Source: Jaltomata sinuosa (lineage: Eukaryota > Streptophyta > Magnoliopsida > Solanales > Solanaceae). From it: a stretch of 64,000 nucleotides of DNA. The stretch is from positions 1 through 64,000 of the forward strand of contig QJPP01000036.1 in the NCBI GenBank assembly GCA_003996215.1, read 5' to 3'. Positions 24,352 to 34,930 of this stretch are shown in pieces; position 1 is the first letter of the stretch; each line of letters opens with the position of its first letter. Position numbers and translations under genes: made by a program. The notes under the pieces were generated by a model. That model worked only from the letters and a program-made list of their open reading frames with translations, did no database searches and was not told the DNA's origin.

Positions 24352-25851
24352 TGATGTGCCGGTATTCTACGGCACATTTGACGCCTTTAACTAAGAATAC
24401 TCGCAAGTTTTTAAGCAACCTTTGTGGTTTTTGATGTTTTTATGTTGTATTTGCAGGAAATGGAGACAAGGATAGAAAGGGAGCGAAAAATACTCAAGCT
24501 AAGTAACACTGGTTAGGCATGACGGAGGGCCTGACGGCTCGTCACACAGGTGACTGACCGTCAGGGGAGCCACCAAAGCTGGCAGCAGCTAGAGGAGGCA
24601 CTGGATATAGGTGACAGTTGGCTTGACGGGCCGTTACACCTGTGACTGACTGTCAGCCAAGCCGTCAGGATGAGACAGCCAGGTACTGAATCACTGGATA
24701 GTGGCAACAGTTTGAGTGACGGTCCGTTAACAGGCTGACGATCCGTTAGGGAAGCCGTCAAGTTAGAGCTAATGGAGATCATGCACTGTATAGTGGCGAC
24801 AGTTGGAGTGACGGCCAAGTCACATGCATGACGGTCCGTCAGACGACCCGTCAAGGCGAAGCGGGATTTCGAAATTTCTATTTTTGGACTTTATTTCCTG
24901 GACTGCTATAAATACCCAGTGTTAGGGTTATTTTAATTATTCATTAACTAATATTTTGTGCGACGTTTTGGACGAGTTTTAGAGGAGAAAACACGACACA
25001 AACACGTTTTCTTCTTCTTCTTCCATTGTTCTTGGGATTTTCACCATTGGTGCTTGGATTCTACGAAGTTCAAAGTAAAGTAGTAATTTTCTATTGTAAG
25101 AATTCTTTCTTCTCATATGAATACTATGATTTCTTTACTTCGTTTTGCTAGCATGAGTGGCTAAAATCCCCACAACTAGGGTTGTGGGATTCATGGCAAG
25201 AGTAACAATATAGATTCCGGGTAGCGTAGGGTTCAATTTATATGTTGTCACATGTTAATCATTTGTTATTTACGTTTTCTAATGGTTGCAAAGATTAGAA
25301 CATACCTAGGTTTGATTTGCTTGAACAAAGAGATTAAAATCGGGAAATTTGATTAACTACGAGGATTCGAGACTACCAACTCTCGTCTTATGATTAATGC
25401 TGTAACTAGATTAATCTACTTGATGTTTAGGATTGAAATAAGAAATTTCACCTTTTAACGTTCGAGAGAATTGAAAAGGAAATTCATCTATTTGGTTGAG
25501 AAACGTTTAGATGATACCATTAATTCAATCACATCGTGATATACATATAGAAAGAACCCGGTTAAGCTTTGAGTTGAAATTGTTATGACTCCATGGTGAA
25601 CACTTTCCTATTTCATTCTCACATTGATCATAAACTCTTGAAAATTTGCTGCTTGTTAGTTAACTTGTGTGAATTTGACATTTAAACCCCCCTCCTAAAT
25701 TACCGGAAACTATAGATTATTAGTCAACTAAATTACTAACGACGTAATTTACACTTTATTCCCTGTGGGATCGACCGCAACCTTGGTTGGGTTCTATATT
25801 TGAAGACGACCGCTTACGCTTTTTAATTGGAGTTGTAATTTTGGTGTATCA
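24352..25851 (+). repeat. 5' LTR (1500 bp) of the Athila-like element
   Basis: TG...CA ends with the inner end directly before AATTTTGGCGCC. It aligns with the 3' LTR from 31831. A TATA-like ctataaata at about 24906-24914 lies downstream of the TGACG-rich block. Much of the second half is also similar, in inverse orientation, to the LTRs at 34931 and 40737. Confidence 0.9.
24496..24862 (+). promoter_or_regulatory. TGACG/CGTCA-dense block in the LTR
   Basis: About 13 TGACG or CGTCA pentamers occur in under 370 bp, many arranged as TGACGG...CCGTCA inverted pairs. TGACG is the core recognised by plant TGA-type bZIP factors. The block sits roughly 50-400 bp upstream of a TATA-like ctataaata. Its role as an enhancer is inferred from position and motif only. 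Confidence 0.5.
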
Positions 25852-25856
25852 AATTT

Positions 25857-25874
25857 TGGCGCCTCTGCCGGGGA
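25857..25874 (+). other. Primer-binding site, Asp tRNA type
   Basis: TGGCGCCTCTGCCGGGGA matches the Asp-tRNA site typical of Athila elements (TGGCGCCGTTGCCGGGGA) with two differences; the inverse copies at 34908-34925 and 40714-40731 match it better. Confidence 0.85.
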
Positions 25875-25979
25875 ATACGGTTGTTTATTCAGTCCGGTGT
25901 GTTTATTTGACTCTTAGTCATATTTCCTGTTTTTACTTTTATTTGTTGTTTTTGTTTGTTACAGGGTACATAGTTGTGC

Positions 25980-27425
25980 ATGCCAAGTACCCAGCGCTCG
26001 GGTGAATCAATATTACCTTACGATTCCGATCTTGCTAGAACATTAAGGCGAACCATGAATGCACAACAATAAGAGGCAGCGAGACTCGCTGCAGCTCAGC
26101 GAGCCCAACAACATTTGAATGCTGATGATATTGAGGATGATGTTGAGCTGGGTGAGGGCAGACCAACTGATATTGTTAACAACAATGCTCTAGCCGATCA
26201 GAGGCCACAATAGTGAGGTAGAGGTCGACAGCAACCAAGGCAGTATGCTTTGGATGATGATGAGGATATCGACTTGGATGGAGTTGATGCTACGGGTGCC
26301 ATTGTTCTCCCTCCGCTATCGCCTGGAGCAAAGTTCAACATTACTAGCATGATCATTCAGCTGTTGAACTTAAAGAGACTGTTCCATGGTGTTGCTGGTG
26401 ATGACCCAAACCGACACCTGATGAATTTTGTGGGTATTTGCAAGTCGTTCGAATTTCCTGGAGTAAGTCAGACACCGATCAGGCTCAGGTTGTTTCCGTT
26501 GTCTCTGTCTGATGAGGCAACAATATTGTTGACAGAGCTAACCCCCGACTCTATCACAACCTGGGGAGAGTTGAAAGGAGCTTTCCTAGAAAGGTTCTTT
26601 CCTCCCTCTAGAATGATACAGTTGAGGGATGAAATTAGCAACTTCAGACAACAACCTCATGAGACTTTACATGAGACCTGGTTGCGGTTCAACAAGAAGC
26701 TGACACAATGCCCAAATCATCAGTTGACCGACAATTTCCTAATGCAAACATTCTACAGGGCACTAAATTCGGCTACCAAACCGACACTGGAAAATGCAGC
26801 AGGTGGAGCGTTTATGGGTCTTACCTTTATCGATGCCACAGCTATTTTGGACCAGCCCACTAAAATCAACAGGTCCTGGCATACACGGGATACAGAGGTG
26901 GCTGCTAGCACTTATGCAGTCGGTATGTCAGCGGAACAACGCAGGAAAGAGGAAGAGCGGGATCAAGATATGGCCCATCTGAAAACGCAAATGGACCTAC
27001 TGAAAAAACATTTGCTGTCAGGAGATATGGAGAAAGTGAAAGTTGTGGGTTCCCAAGGTAGAGCAGCAGCGTTTGAGTCTGATTAGGAGGCTAATTATTT
27101 GGGGGGTTTCCAGGCCAATGGCCAGGGAAACCAAGGTCGGAACTATCAGAAGGACAACTACTATGAAAAAGCTGGCTACAGAGATCGTGATCAGGGGAAC
27201 TGGAAAAATAAAACTGATAGAGGTGGGTTGTACGTACCACCTGGTAATCGAGAAAGATCTAGCAATGAGACAGGGACGTCCAAATTAGAGAATATGATGG
27301 CGAAGATGTTGTTGAAGGTGAAATCTACTGACTTCGGAGTCAAGGAAATGAAATTTGAATTATCATCAATGAGTCAGTTGGTGGATTCTCATTCCACCTC
27401 AATCAGCAGTTGGAGCAACAAATGA
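25980..27425 (+). pseudogene. gag: Athila-like gag, interrupted
   Basis: The ancestral start is ATG 25980 (MPSTQRSGESILPYDSDLAR), interrupted by TAA after NAQQ and by another stop near 26212. From 26250 a 278-codon frame carries the Athila-type gag core: GVAGDDPNRHLMNFVGICKS, LRLFPLSLSDEA, SITTWGELKGAFLERFFPPS and FRQQPHETLHETWLRF, then AAGGAFMGLTF. It is followed by an acidic/Lys-rich stretch and, after a stop at 27085 and a frame change, a Gly/Asn/Arg-rich segment (27099-27425). No CCHC knuckle is seen. The minus-strand copies in this window preserve the same protein with fewer breaks, and use MLQGTELCMPSTRRSG as the start region. Confidence 0.85.
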
Positions 27426-28510
27426 GTCAAGTCTCGGCGTCTCTAAATCAAAGGAAAGCTGGTACATTGCCGAGTGACACCATTCAAAACCCAAGAAACG
27501 ACGGGAATTGTATGGCAATCACCACCAGAAGCGGTAAGACATTACCGGGATCACATCCGATAATTCAAAAGCAGAAAGATAATGTTATTGACGAAGAGGA
27601 GCTCATTGATGATGAAAAGGTGAGTGATGAGGGTGTGGGTGTTCAGGTTGAAAAACCCACTTTGGTAGATGATGATTCTAAATTGCTCACGGAGAAGAGC
27701 AAGGAAGTTGAAAAACTTCCAAAACAAATGCCAAAGCCTCCTCCTCCTTTCCCTCAAAGGATCAAAAAGAAGGTGGAAGACGGGAAATTCCACAAGTTTA
27801 TCACCATGCTCAAGCAGATCTCCGTGAATATCCCTTTGGTGGATGCACTTGAACAAATTCCCGGTTATGCCAAGTTCATGAAGGAGTTGATCACAAAGAA
27901 GAGGTCGGTAAGTTTTGAACCAGAAGATAACCTCCACCATTGTAGCGCCATTTCATCAAGGTCGCTAGTCCAAAAGAAAGAAGACCCGGGTGCATTTACC
28001 ATTCCTTGCACCATCGGGGAGTTTAATTTTGCAAAAGCTCTTTGTGACTTGGGGGCTAGCATAAACTTGATGTCGTTGGCTATCTATCGGTAGTTAGGAT
28101 TGGGAGCTCCCAAACCGACGACTATGAGATTGTTGATGGCTGATAGATCGGTTAAACGACCGGTGGGTATTTTGTATGATGTGCTTGTGAAGGTGGGAAA
28201 GTTCATCTTTCCGGCAGACTTCGTGATTTTAGACAGCGAAGTGGACTTTGAAGTCCCTATTATTTTGGGATGACCCTTCTTGGCAACCGGATGAGTATTA
28301 GTAGATATGGAGAGCAATGAGTTGACTTTCAGGTTGAACGATGAAATAGTGAAGTTTAATGTGTGCAAGTCAATGAGGAAACCGAGGGACATGAATGTCG
28401 TCTCGGTTATTGATGTTGTTGCCGAATTTGATGTGATTGTTTTTGTTGAAGAAAGATTTGTTGTAGAGACGTTGGCAGCGGTCATGATAAACTTTGATGA
28501 TGATGACACC
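27410..28510 (+). pseudogene. Athila-like aspartic protease region, interrupted
   Basis: A 227-codon frame begins with a linker (ITTRSGKTLPGSHP, then PPPPFPQRIKKKVEDGKFHK), followed by the block PLVDALEQIPGYAKFMKELI and the protease signature ALCDLGASINLMSLAIY, where D-L-G-A replaces D-S/T-G. A TAG at 28093 (a C-to-T change of CAG) breaks it. The protein then continues recognisably with MADRSVKRPVGILYDVLVKV, FIFPADFVILD and VPIILG to about 28300, with two further stops. In autonomous Athila relatives this block leads into RT; here it leads into unrelated coding sequence. Confidence 0.82.
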
Positions 28511-29778
28511 GAAGATTATGAAGAAATTGTAAATGTTGTGGTTGGAATGGGCCTAGTAGATGAACCGGGTAGCGAAGAAGAAGCAGTTGAAGCCCCGGCC
28601 TACCAAACTAGGCTATCCAAACGAAGAAACACCCAAGTCTCCCAGTCTGAAGAAGAGAGTGGGTCATCTAGCAGTAGGTCGGGGAGTGATATTGGATCTG
28701 AAGAAAGTGGTAGCTCCAACCCCAGTCCAGAAGATGTAAGTGGTACTGAAGCCACCAAAAATGCAGAGAGGGCACCCATGTATAGAGAATCGATCCGGTG
28801 GGCATTTGAGGATGCCCGGAATCACTATCTTGACGGTCTTACCAAAACAATGTCAAAAGACCGATAGCTGAAGAAGTGCAAATTATTACCACGGATCTGC
28901 CAGAATACCCAGTTCTTCAGACACAGTTTCAGAGGTAACAACTTGAGTGGATAAGCTCACCTCCGAGATTCTATTATCCAGAACTAGTACGGGAATTCTA
29001 TGCCAACTATTTGGCACTTTTAGAAAGCAAATGTGAGAAAGGAAAAGGGGTTAAATCAGTACCAAGGCAGGACAGGGTTCCGATTCGGGGTAAACAAGTA
29101 AACATCTCCCGAGAGATGATTAACAGAGTCCTCTTCGGCCCTGAATAAATTCTTCCACCTGATATGCTGGAGTTTCATGACAAGATTGCCAACACATACT
29201 CGCAGAGACCATGGTTAGCACAGACATTGACTGATGGCTCACCATCTTGGCAAACTCAGAGGGGACGGATATCGAAGCAATCACTAAGCTTAGTAGCAAA
29301 GTTCTGGTGGGCTGTTGTGCAGTACAAGCTATTTCCTACAAGTGGAGATGCTAATCTGGATGAGGGGAGAGCCATCCTTGTGGCAAGTTTGATAGCCGGG
29401 TACGTCATCAATTTCGGAATGATAATTGCAGATGAGATACGGACCAGGGCCATGAAAACTACTTCTTCTTTGCCATTCCCGTGTCTGGTTACTGAGTTAT
29501 GCAAGTGTCCAGAGGTACCGATATTGGATGGTATTGATGATCAAGTGACAGCGTCATCCAAGCAAAATATTGACAAATCAAAGGATGACACTAAGTTTGA
29601 CATGAGGATTCATAAGCCTCAATTTTTTGAGGAACCAACCACAACCACCTCCGAGGCGACCGACACTCCATCAGGCACAGAGATGCCACTTGCGGTGTTT
29701 GATCCAAAGATTTCACAAACAACGAGAGCTATTGTCGAAAGCTCTGGCACTGCAGCAAGGCCTCCTCTACCACCGTAA
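28307..29778 (+). pseudogene. 'Putative plant transposon protein'-like domain in the position of RT
   Basis: The first part (28307-28867) ends in an acidic, Ser-rich linker (SQSEEESGSSSSRSGS). After a stop at 28865 the frames continue: VREFYANYLALLES, RGKQVNISREMINRVLFGPE, then from 29164 WQTQRGRISKQSLSLVAKFW, WAVVQYKLFPTSGDANLDEG, RAILVASLIAGYVINFGMII and LPFPCLVTELCKCPEVP. The series 'FYAN... vRGK... W...v...l.PTs... d.RA.L...l.g..i..g.iI......  LPFP.LiteLC' is how I recall the plant Transposase_32-type family (Pfam PF20167). The assignment is from memory of motifs and not from a search. No catalytic triad can be pointed to, and the function is unknown. Stops make this copy non-coding as a whole. 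Confidence 0.65.
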
Positions 29779-29859
29779 TATCACATGAATCCCCGAAATT
29801 TTGCTAAAATGGTGCAGAAGCAGAAATAGATGCATAAATAAATTGCCGCTTGGACTGAC

Positions 29860-30393
29860 TTGTTCAAGCCCACCATTGATGAAGCAATATGGAAGGCTCT
29901 GAAGCCATTTGAAGGATTGCATGCAAGGGTCGATGCTATGGAAACCCGAATGGAGCCAAGGCTAAGTGAAATGAGCATCCCAGACCTGGCAAGATTTGAT
30001 GTGAAACTGAAGAAGGTAAAGGATGAAGTCACCGCCCTCAAGCAAGAAAAAACGCCTTATGATGAGACTTCGAATTTCGTGGACTTGGAAGAAGAAACCA
30101 CGATAGTGGATTTGATGGGTCGGCCACTGAGAATTAATGAACCCCAAGTAGGTGAAAGTGGGGTAAAGAAGTCAAAGAAGAGAAAGCACAGAAAGAAATC
30201 AGCCGAGGAGGACGAGTTAGAGGTTGCAAAGCAGCGGTCGGTGGTAGACGAGCAGCTGCGACAGGAAAGAGTGCTTGCCCAAGCAGGTGGGGCATCATCC
30301 GGTGCAGTACCGGAGTTTGGAGAGACTCCAGATATTGATGAGCTGAGTACGCTGGCCAAAACCGGCGTCACTGTTCCTTATCCCGAAACCTAG
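29860..30393 (+). CDS. Coiled-coil, Lys-rich C-terminal segment of the element protein
   Basis: A 177-codon open frame encodes an amphipathic helical stretch (about residues 1-75, with regularly spaced hydrophobics such as FDVKLKKVKDEVTALKQEK), then a basic run KKSKKRKHRKKS that looks like a nuclear-localisation signal, and a Glu/Ala/Gly-rich tail ending in a stop at 30391. It is separated from the upstream domain by a stop at 29776 and may once have been its C-terminal part. The deleted minus-strand relative joins its protease region directly to a matching SRKRKHRKRTSKEKELE segment, which shows that the two were linked in one reading frame. There is no evidence of independent expression. Confidence 0.5.
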   Translation: MFKPTIDEAIWKALKPFEGLHARVDAMETRMEPRLSEMSIPDLARFDVKLKKVKDEVTALKQEKTPYDETSNFVDLEEETTIVDLMGRPLRINEPQVGESGVKKSKKRKHRKKSAEEDELEVAKQRSVVDEQLRQERVLAQAGGASSGAVPEFGETPDIDELSTLAKTGVTVPYPET

Positions 30394-31830
30394 GCTTCAT
30401 AGGTATCCCTATTCCTTTGTTCTGTATATCTGCTTCGATGAGCATTGAGGACAATGCTAGATTGTTTTGTTGGGGGTAGGGGTATTACCACTGAAGGTTT
30501 TTGTTATCGTGCTTCTTTTTCTTCGTTGTGCTATCTAGAAGAACCGGCATGTTTAGGTTGTTTTTGCTTTTATTATTGGGTGATGTTGTAGCAAGCATGG
30601 TTGTGAATGGTTAAAATAAAAAGGAGCCCCCTCCGAAAAAAGTTGCTTTTTGTACTTGTGTGTGGAAAATTAACTCTTATGGATCCTTGAGTGTCTTTGT
30701 ATGCATGTGCGAAGAACGATCTTGTTTAGGCTGAACTGTTGTTTCAATGATTGGTAGTGGTATGGTTTCCTGATGCGAAGTGTGTGTGAGATTTTTTGTT
30801 GAAATTCTTACTCTGTGCATGCATCTAGAACTTGCCCGGTCTATTTTGTTGAAGTTGGAAGCTAGTTGCTTAGGAAAGGATCACAAGCCCTTTTTGCGTG
30901 TAGTCCACTTATCCCAAAAGACCGCTCATATGTAAATAATTCCTTTGACCCCTGTTTGAGCCTTGATTGACCCCGTTCTTTCTATACCCTATCACCGTCC
31001 CTTTTTAATCTTAGAATCCCTATTTTGGCCCCAGTCCCCCTTTGGACATTGTGCACCTCAACTCAGGCAATCAGCCTAAGTTGAGGGTGGCTACTGTAGC
31101 GGGAAAGTGATAAGAAGAAAAATAGGAGGGAAAAGATTGATTGTGGATAAAATGGAAAAGTGCGGGTGCGTGCCTAAAAAAAGAAAGAAAAAGAAAATAA
31201 AAAGAAAGAAAAAGAAATGAAAAAGGAATTGTCAAAATGAAAAGTCCGTATCCGTAGCTAAAAAGAAGGGAATAAAAGGCGAATTAAGTTGGATGAAGAT
31301 AATTTATTGAAAATAGTGTGTCAGCAATTCCAAGGAGGGCTTAGTCACTAATCCCTAAATGTACCCTACCTACACCCGAAGCCTCATTACAAGCCTTAAC
31401 AAGTCCTGTAGTGATCCTGAGCGACTTTCTGAACAATGGAAATAGAATAGTAAGGGCAAGCCTATGGCATCGCATTTGCATTGTTTGAAATCATTTGTGA
31501 GCGTGAGCGTCTTACTTAGTTCCGAAACTCTATGTGTGGGACTTCCTTGTAGTGAGGGCATCGGGATTTTAATATTACTTTATGATCATTGGGATAGCGA
31601 GTCATGTATATGTAGAATATTCGGTCACATCGGAATGACACCCTTGGATCCGGACGAGTTAGCTTTTCAGAAAACGTTTATAGAATCGGGGGAGCTTGGT
31701 TTGAATTGCTTGAATCATTGATTAGCCATGGTTGCTAGAAACATGTTTTATAGCATCGTAGTTGAGTTGTCAGTTTTGTTTTTGTTGTCATGTTGCTTGA
31801 GGACAAGCGAACATTTTAAGTTGAGGGTGT
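30394..31830 (+). other. Non-coding 3' region of the Athila-like element with polypurine tract
   Basis: 1.4 kb without credible coding frames lies between the last open frame and the 3' LTR. It contains an A/G-rich simple stretch at about 31176-31232 and ends in a purine-rich tract (agttgagggtgt) directly before the LTR start at 31831. The same region, inverted, occupies 36493-37983. Confidence 0.75.
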
Positions 31831-33024
31831 TGATGTGCCGATATTCTACGACATATTTGATGCCTTTAACTAAGAATACTCGCAAGTTTTTAAGCAACCT
31901 TTGTGGTTTTTGATGTTTTTATGTTGTATTTGCAGAAAATGGAGACTGGGATAGAAGAGGAGTGAAAAATACTCAAGCTAAGTAACACTGGTTAGGCATG
32001 ACGGAGGGCCTGATGGCTCGTCACACAGGTGACTGACCGTCAGGGGAGCCACCAACTCTGGCAGCAGCTAGAGGAGGCACTGGATATGGGTGACGGTTGG
32101 CTTGACGGGCCGTCACACCTGTGACTGACCGTCAGCCAAGCCGTCAGGATGAGACAGCCAGGCACTGAATCACTGGATAGTGGCGACGATTTAAGTGACG
32201 GTCCGTCAACAGGCTGACGAACCGTCAGGGAAGCCGTCAAGTTAGAGCTAATGGAGATCATGCACTGGATAGTGGCGACGGTTGGAGTGACGGCCAGTCA
32301 CATGCATGACGGTCCGTCAGACATCCCGTCAAGGCGAAGCGGGATTCCGAAATTTCTATTTTTGGACTTTATTTCCTGGACTGCTATAAATACCCAGTGT
32401 TAGGATTATTTTAAGAAGTCATTAACTAATATTTTGTGAGACGTTTTGGACGAGTTTGAGAGGAGAAAACACGACACAAACACGTTTTCTTCTTCTTCTG
32501 CGATTGTTGTTGGGATTTTGGCTTATTGTTCTTAGAAAGCTTGAAGCTTGTGTTCATTTATTTTGTAAGAACATTTTCTTATTATTATGAATACTATTAC
32601 TTCATTCTTTCGTTTTGCAAGCATGAGTGGCTAATTTCCCACAACTCTAGTTGTGGGAGCCATGGCAAAAGTAACAATATAGATTCCGGGTAGCGTAGGG
32701 TTCAATTTATATGTTGTCACGTTGTTAATCATTCGTTATTTACGTTTTCTAATGGTGCAAACATTAGAACATACCTAGGTTTGATTTGCTTGAACAAAGA
32801 GATTAAAACCGGGAAATTTGATTAACTATGAGGATTCGAGACTACCAATTCTCGTCTTATGATTAATGCTGTAACTAGATTAATCTACTTGATGTTTAGG
32901 ATTGAAATAAGAAATTTCACCTTTTCAAGTTCGAGAGAATTGAAAAGGAAATTCGTCTATTTGGTTGAGAAACGTTTAGACGATACCATTAATTCAATCA
33001 CATCGTGATATACATATAGAAAAA
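31831..33024 (+). repeat. 3' LTR, last ~298 bp missing
   Basis: Begins TGATGTGCCGATATTC and aligns with 24352-25553. The alignment ends at 'acatatagaaa', after which minus-strand gag-linker sequence follows. The end of the LTR (homologue of 25554-25851) is absent at this locus. Confidence 0.87.
31996..32335 (+). promoter_or_regulatory. TGACG/CGTCA-dense block in the 3' LTR
   Basis: About 17 TGACG or CGTCA pentamers lie within 340 bp. Several pairs that read CCGTCA here read CCGTTA or ACTGTCA in the 5' LTR, so this copy keeps the motif array in better condition. Confidence 0.5.
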
Positions 33025-34826
33025 ATTTGTTCAAGAGCGTCCACCAGTGGCATTTGTTCAAGAGCGTCCACCAGTGGGATGTTCACTGATATCTGCTTGA
33101 GCATGGTCATGAACTTGAGGAACTTGCTATCTTCCACTTTCTTCTTCAACCGTTGTGGGAAAGGAGGCGGTGGCCGAGGCATCACAGTTGGAAGTTTTTC
33201 AACTTCCTTGTTTTTATCCGTGAGCACTTGAGTAGCATCCTCTACGACAACGGGTTTTTCAACAGATACCCTCACACCCTCATCGATCATATTTTCAGCA
33301 TCTGCTAACTCATCTTCCTCAGCAACATTACCTTTCTAAGTCTGAATTACTGGATGTGATTCCGATAATATTTTACCGCTTCTCGTAGTGATCGCCATAC
33401 AACTCCCATCATTCCTCGGGTTTTGAATGGTGTCACTCGGCAAGGTACCTGTCTTCCTTTGATTTAGAGACGCCGAGATTTGACTCACTTGCTGCTCTAA
33501 TTGTTTGATCGAGGTGGAATGTGAATCCACTACCTGACTCATTGCTGATAATTCAGTCCTCATCTCCTTTACCCCGGAGTCAGTCGATTCTACCTTCAAC
33601 AGCATCTTAGCCATCATATTCTCTAGTTTGGACGTCCTTGACTCATTGCTAGCTTTGTCACGATTCCCAGGTGGTATGTATAATCCACCTCTATCGTCTT
33701 TGCTCCTCCAATCACCTTGTTCTCGACTCTTATAACCCGGCTTTTCATAGTAATTGTTCCGACCTTGGTTTCCTTGGCCATAAGCCTGGAAACCACCCAA
33801 ATAATTGGCCTCCTCACCAGACCCAGACTCTCCTGCTCTACTTTGGGAATCCACAGCTTTCACTTTCTCAATACCTCCTAACAACAAATGCTTTGTCAGT
33901 AGGTCCATTTGCGTTTTCAGATGGGCCATATCTTGGTCCCGCTCTTCCTCCTTCCTGCGTTGCTCTGCTGACATACCAACTGCATAAGTGCTAGCTGCTA
34001 CCTCTGTATCCCGTGTATGCCAGGCCCTGTTGGTTTTGGTGAGCCGGTCCAAAATAGTTGTGGCCTCAATAAAAATGAGACCCATAAATGCTCCACCTGC
34101 TGCGTTATCCAGTGTTTGCTTGGTAGCCGAATTCAGTGCCCTATAGAATGTCTGCATCAAAAAATTGTCGGTCAACTGATGGTTTGGGTATTGTGTCAGC
34201 TTTTTCTTGAACCGCAACCAGGTCTCATGTAAGGCCTCATGAGGTTGTTGCCTGAAATTGTTGATTTCGTCCCTCAACTGTATCATCCTAGAGGGAGGAA
34301 AGAACCTTTCTAGGAAAGCTCTTTTCAACTCTCCATAGGTTGTTATAGAATCGGGAGTTAGCTCAGTCAACCACATCGCTGCTTCATCAGACAGAGACAG
34401 CGGGAACAAACTAAGCCTGATGGCCGTCTGATTCACTCCCGGCAATTCAAACGACTTGCAGATGCTCACAAAATTCATCAGGTGTCTGTTGGGGTCATCA
34501 CCAGCCACACCACGAAACAACCCTCTCAAATTCAACAGCTGAATCATTGTGCTAGTAATGTTGAACTTGGACCCGGGCGCTAGCGGAGGAAGAACAATGG
34601 CGCCCGTAGCACCAACTCCATCTAATGCAATATCATCCTCGATATCCTCAGCATTCAAGTGATGTTTAGCCTGTTGAGCCTGCTGTTCTGCAGTGAGCCT
34701 TGCTTCCTCCTGCTGTTGTGCATTCATGGTTTGCCTTAGCGTTCTTGCGAGCTCTGGGTCGTAGGGTAATATTGGTTCACCCGAGCGGCGGGTACTTGGC
34801 ATGCACAACTCTGTACCCTGTAACAA
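33025..34826 (-). pseudogene. gag: Athila-like gag of a truncated minus-strand copy
   Basis: On the minus strand a 496-codon frame (34826 down to 33336) begins MLQGTELCMPSTRRSGEPIL and runs unbroken through the gag core (GVAGDDPNRHLMNFVSICKS, LERFFPPSRMIQLRDE, AAGGAFMGLIF) and the Gly/Asn/Arg-rich segment to a TAG after SHPVIQT. The sister copy has CAG at that site. Beyond the stop the linker continues (33290 down to about 33025) to PLVDALEQM, where the sequence is cut, duplicated over 27 bp, and joined to the plus-strand LTR. The primer-binding site (34908-34925) and LTR (34931-36492) lie directly upstream in element orientation. Confidence 0.87.
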
Positions 34827-34907
34827 ATAAAAACAACAAATAAAAGTAAAAGCAGGAAATATGACTAAGAGTCAAATAAACACACCGGACTTAATAAACT
34901 ACCGTAT

Positions 34908-34925
34908 TCCCCGGCAACGGCGCCA
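34908..34925 (-). other. Primer-binding site, Asp tRNA
   Basis: On the minus strand TGGCGCCGTTGCCGGGGA, an apparently perfect Athila-type site, lies five bases inside the LTR end at 34931. Confidence 0.88.
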
Positions 34926-34930
34926 AAAAT

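Larger units (their letters stand above)
24352..33024 (+). mobile_element. Athila-like non-autonomous LTR element lacking RT and integrase
   Basis: The 5' LTR 24352-25851 begins TGATGTGCCGG and ends TATCA. It is followed by an Asp-tRNA primer-binding site (tggcgcc...ccgggga), an Athila-type gag, an aspartic protease, a domain resembling the 'putative plant transposon protein' family, a Lys-rich coiled-coil segment, a long non-coding 3' region, and a 3' LTR starting 31831 that breaks at about 33024. Between protease and 3' LTR no RT, RNase H or integrase motif is recognisable, so mobilisation would need another element. Stops interrupt gag and protease. Confidence 0.85.

Noticed and set aside
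28084..28509. 141-codon minus-strand frame opposite the protease region
   Set aside because: Low-complexity Ser/Thr/Asn composition; it is the shadow of the plus-strand element protein.
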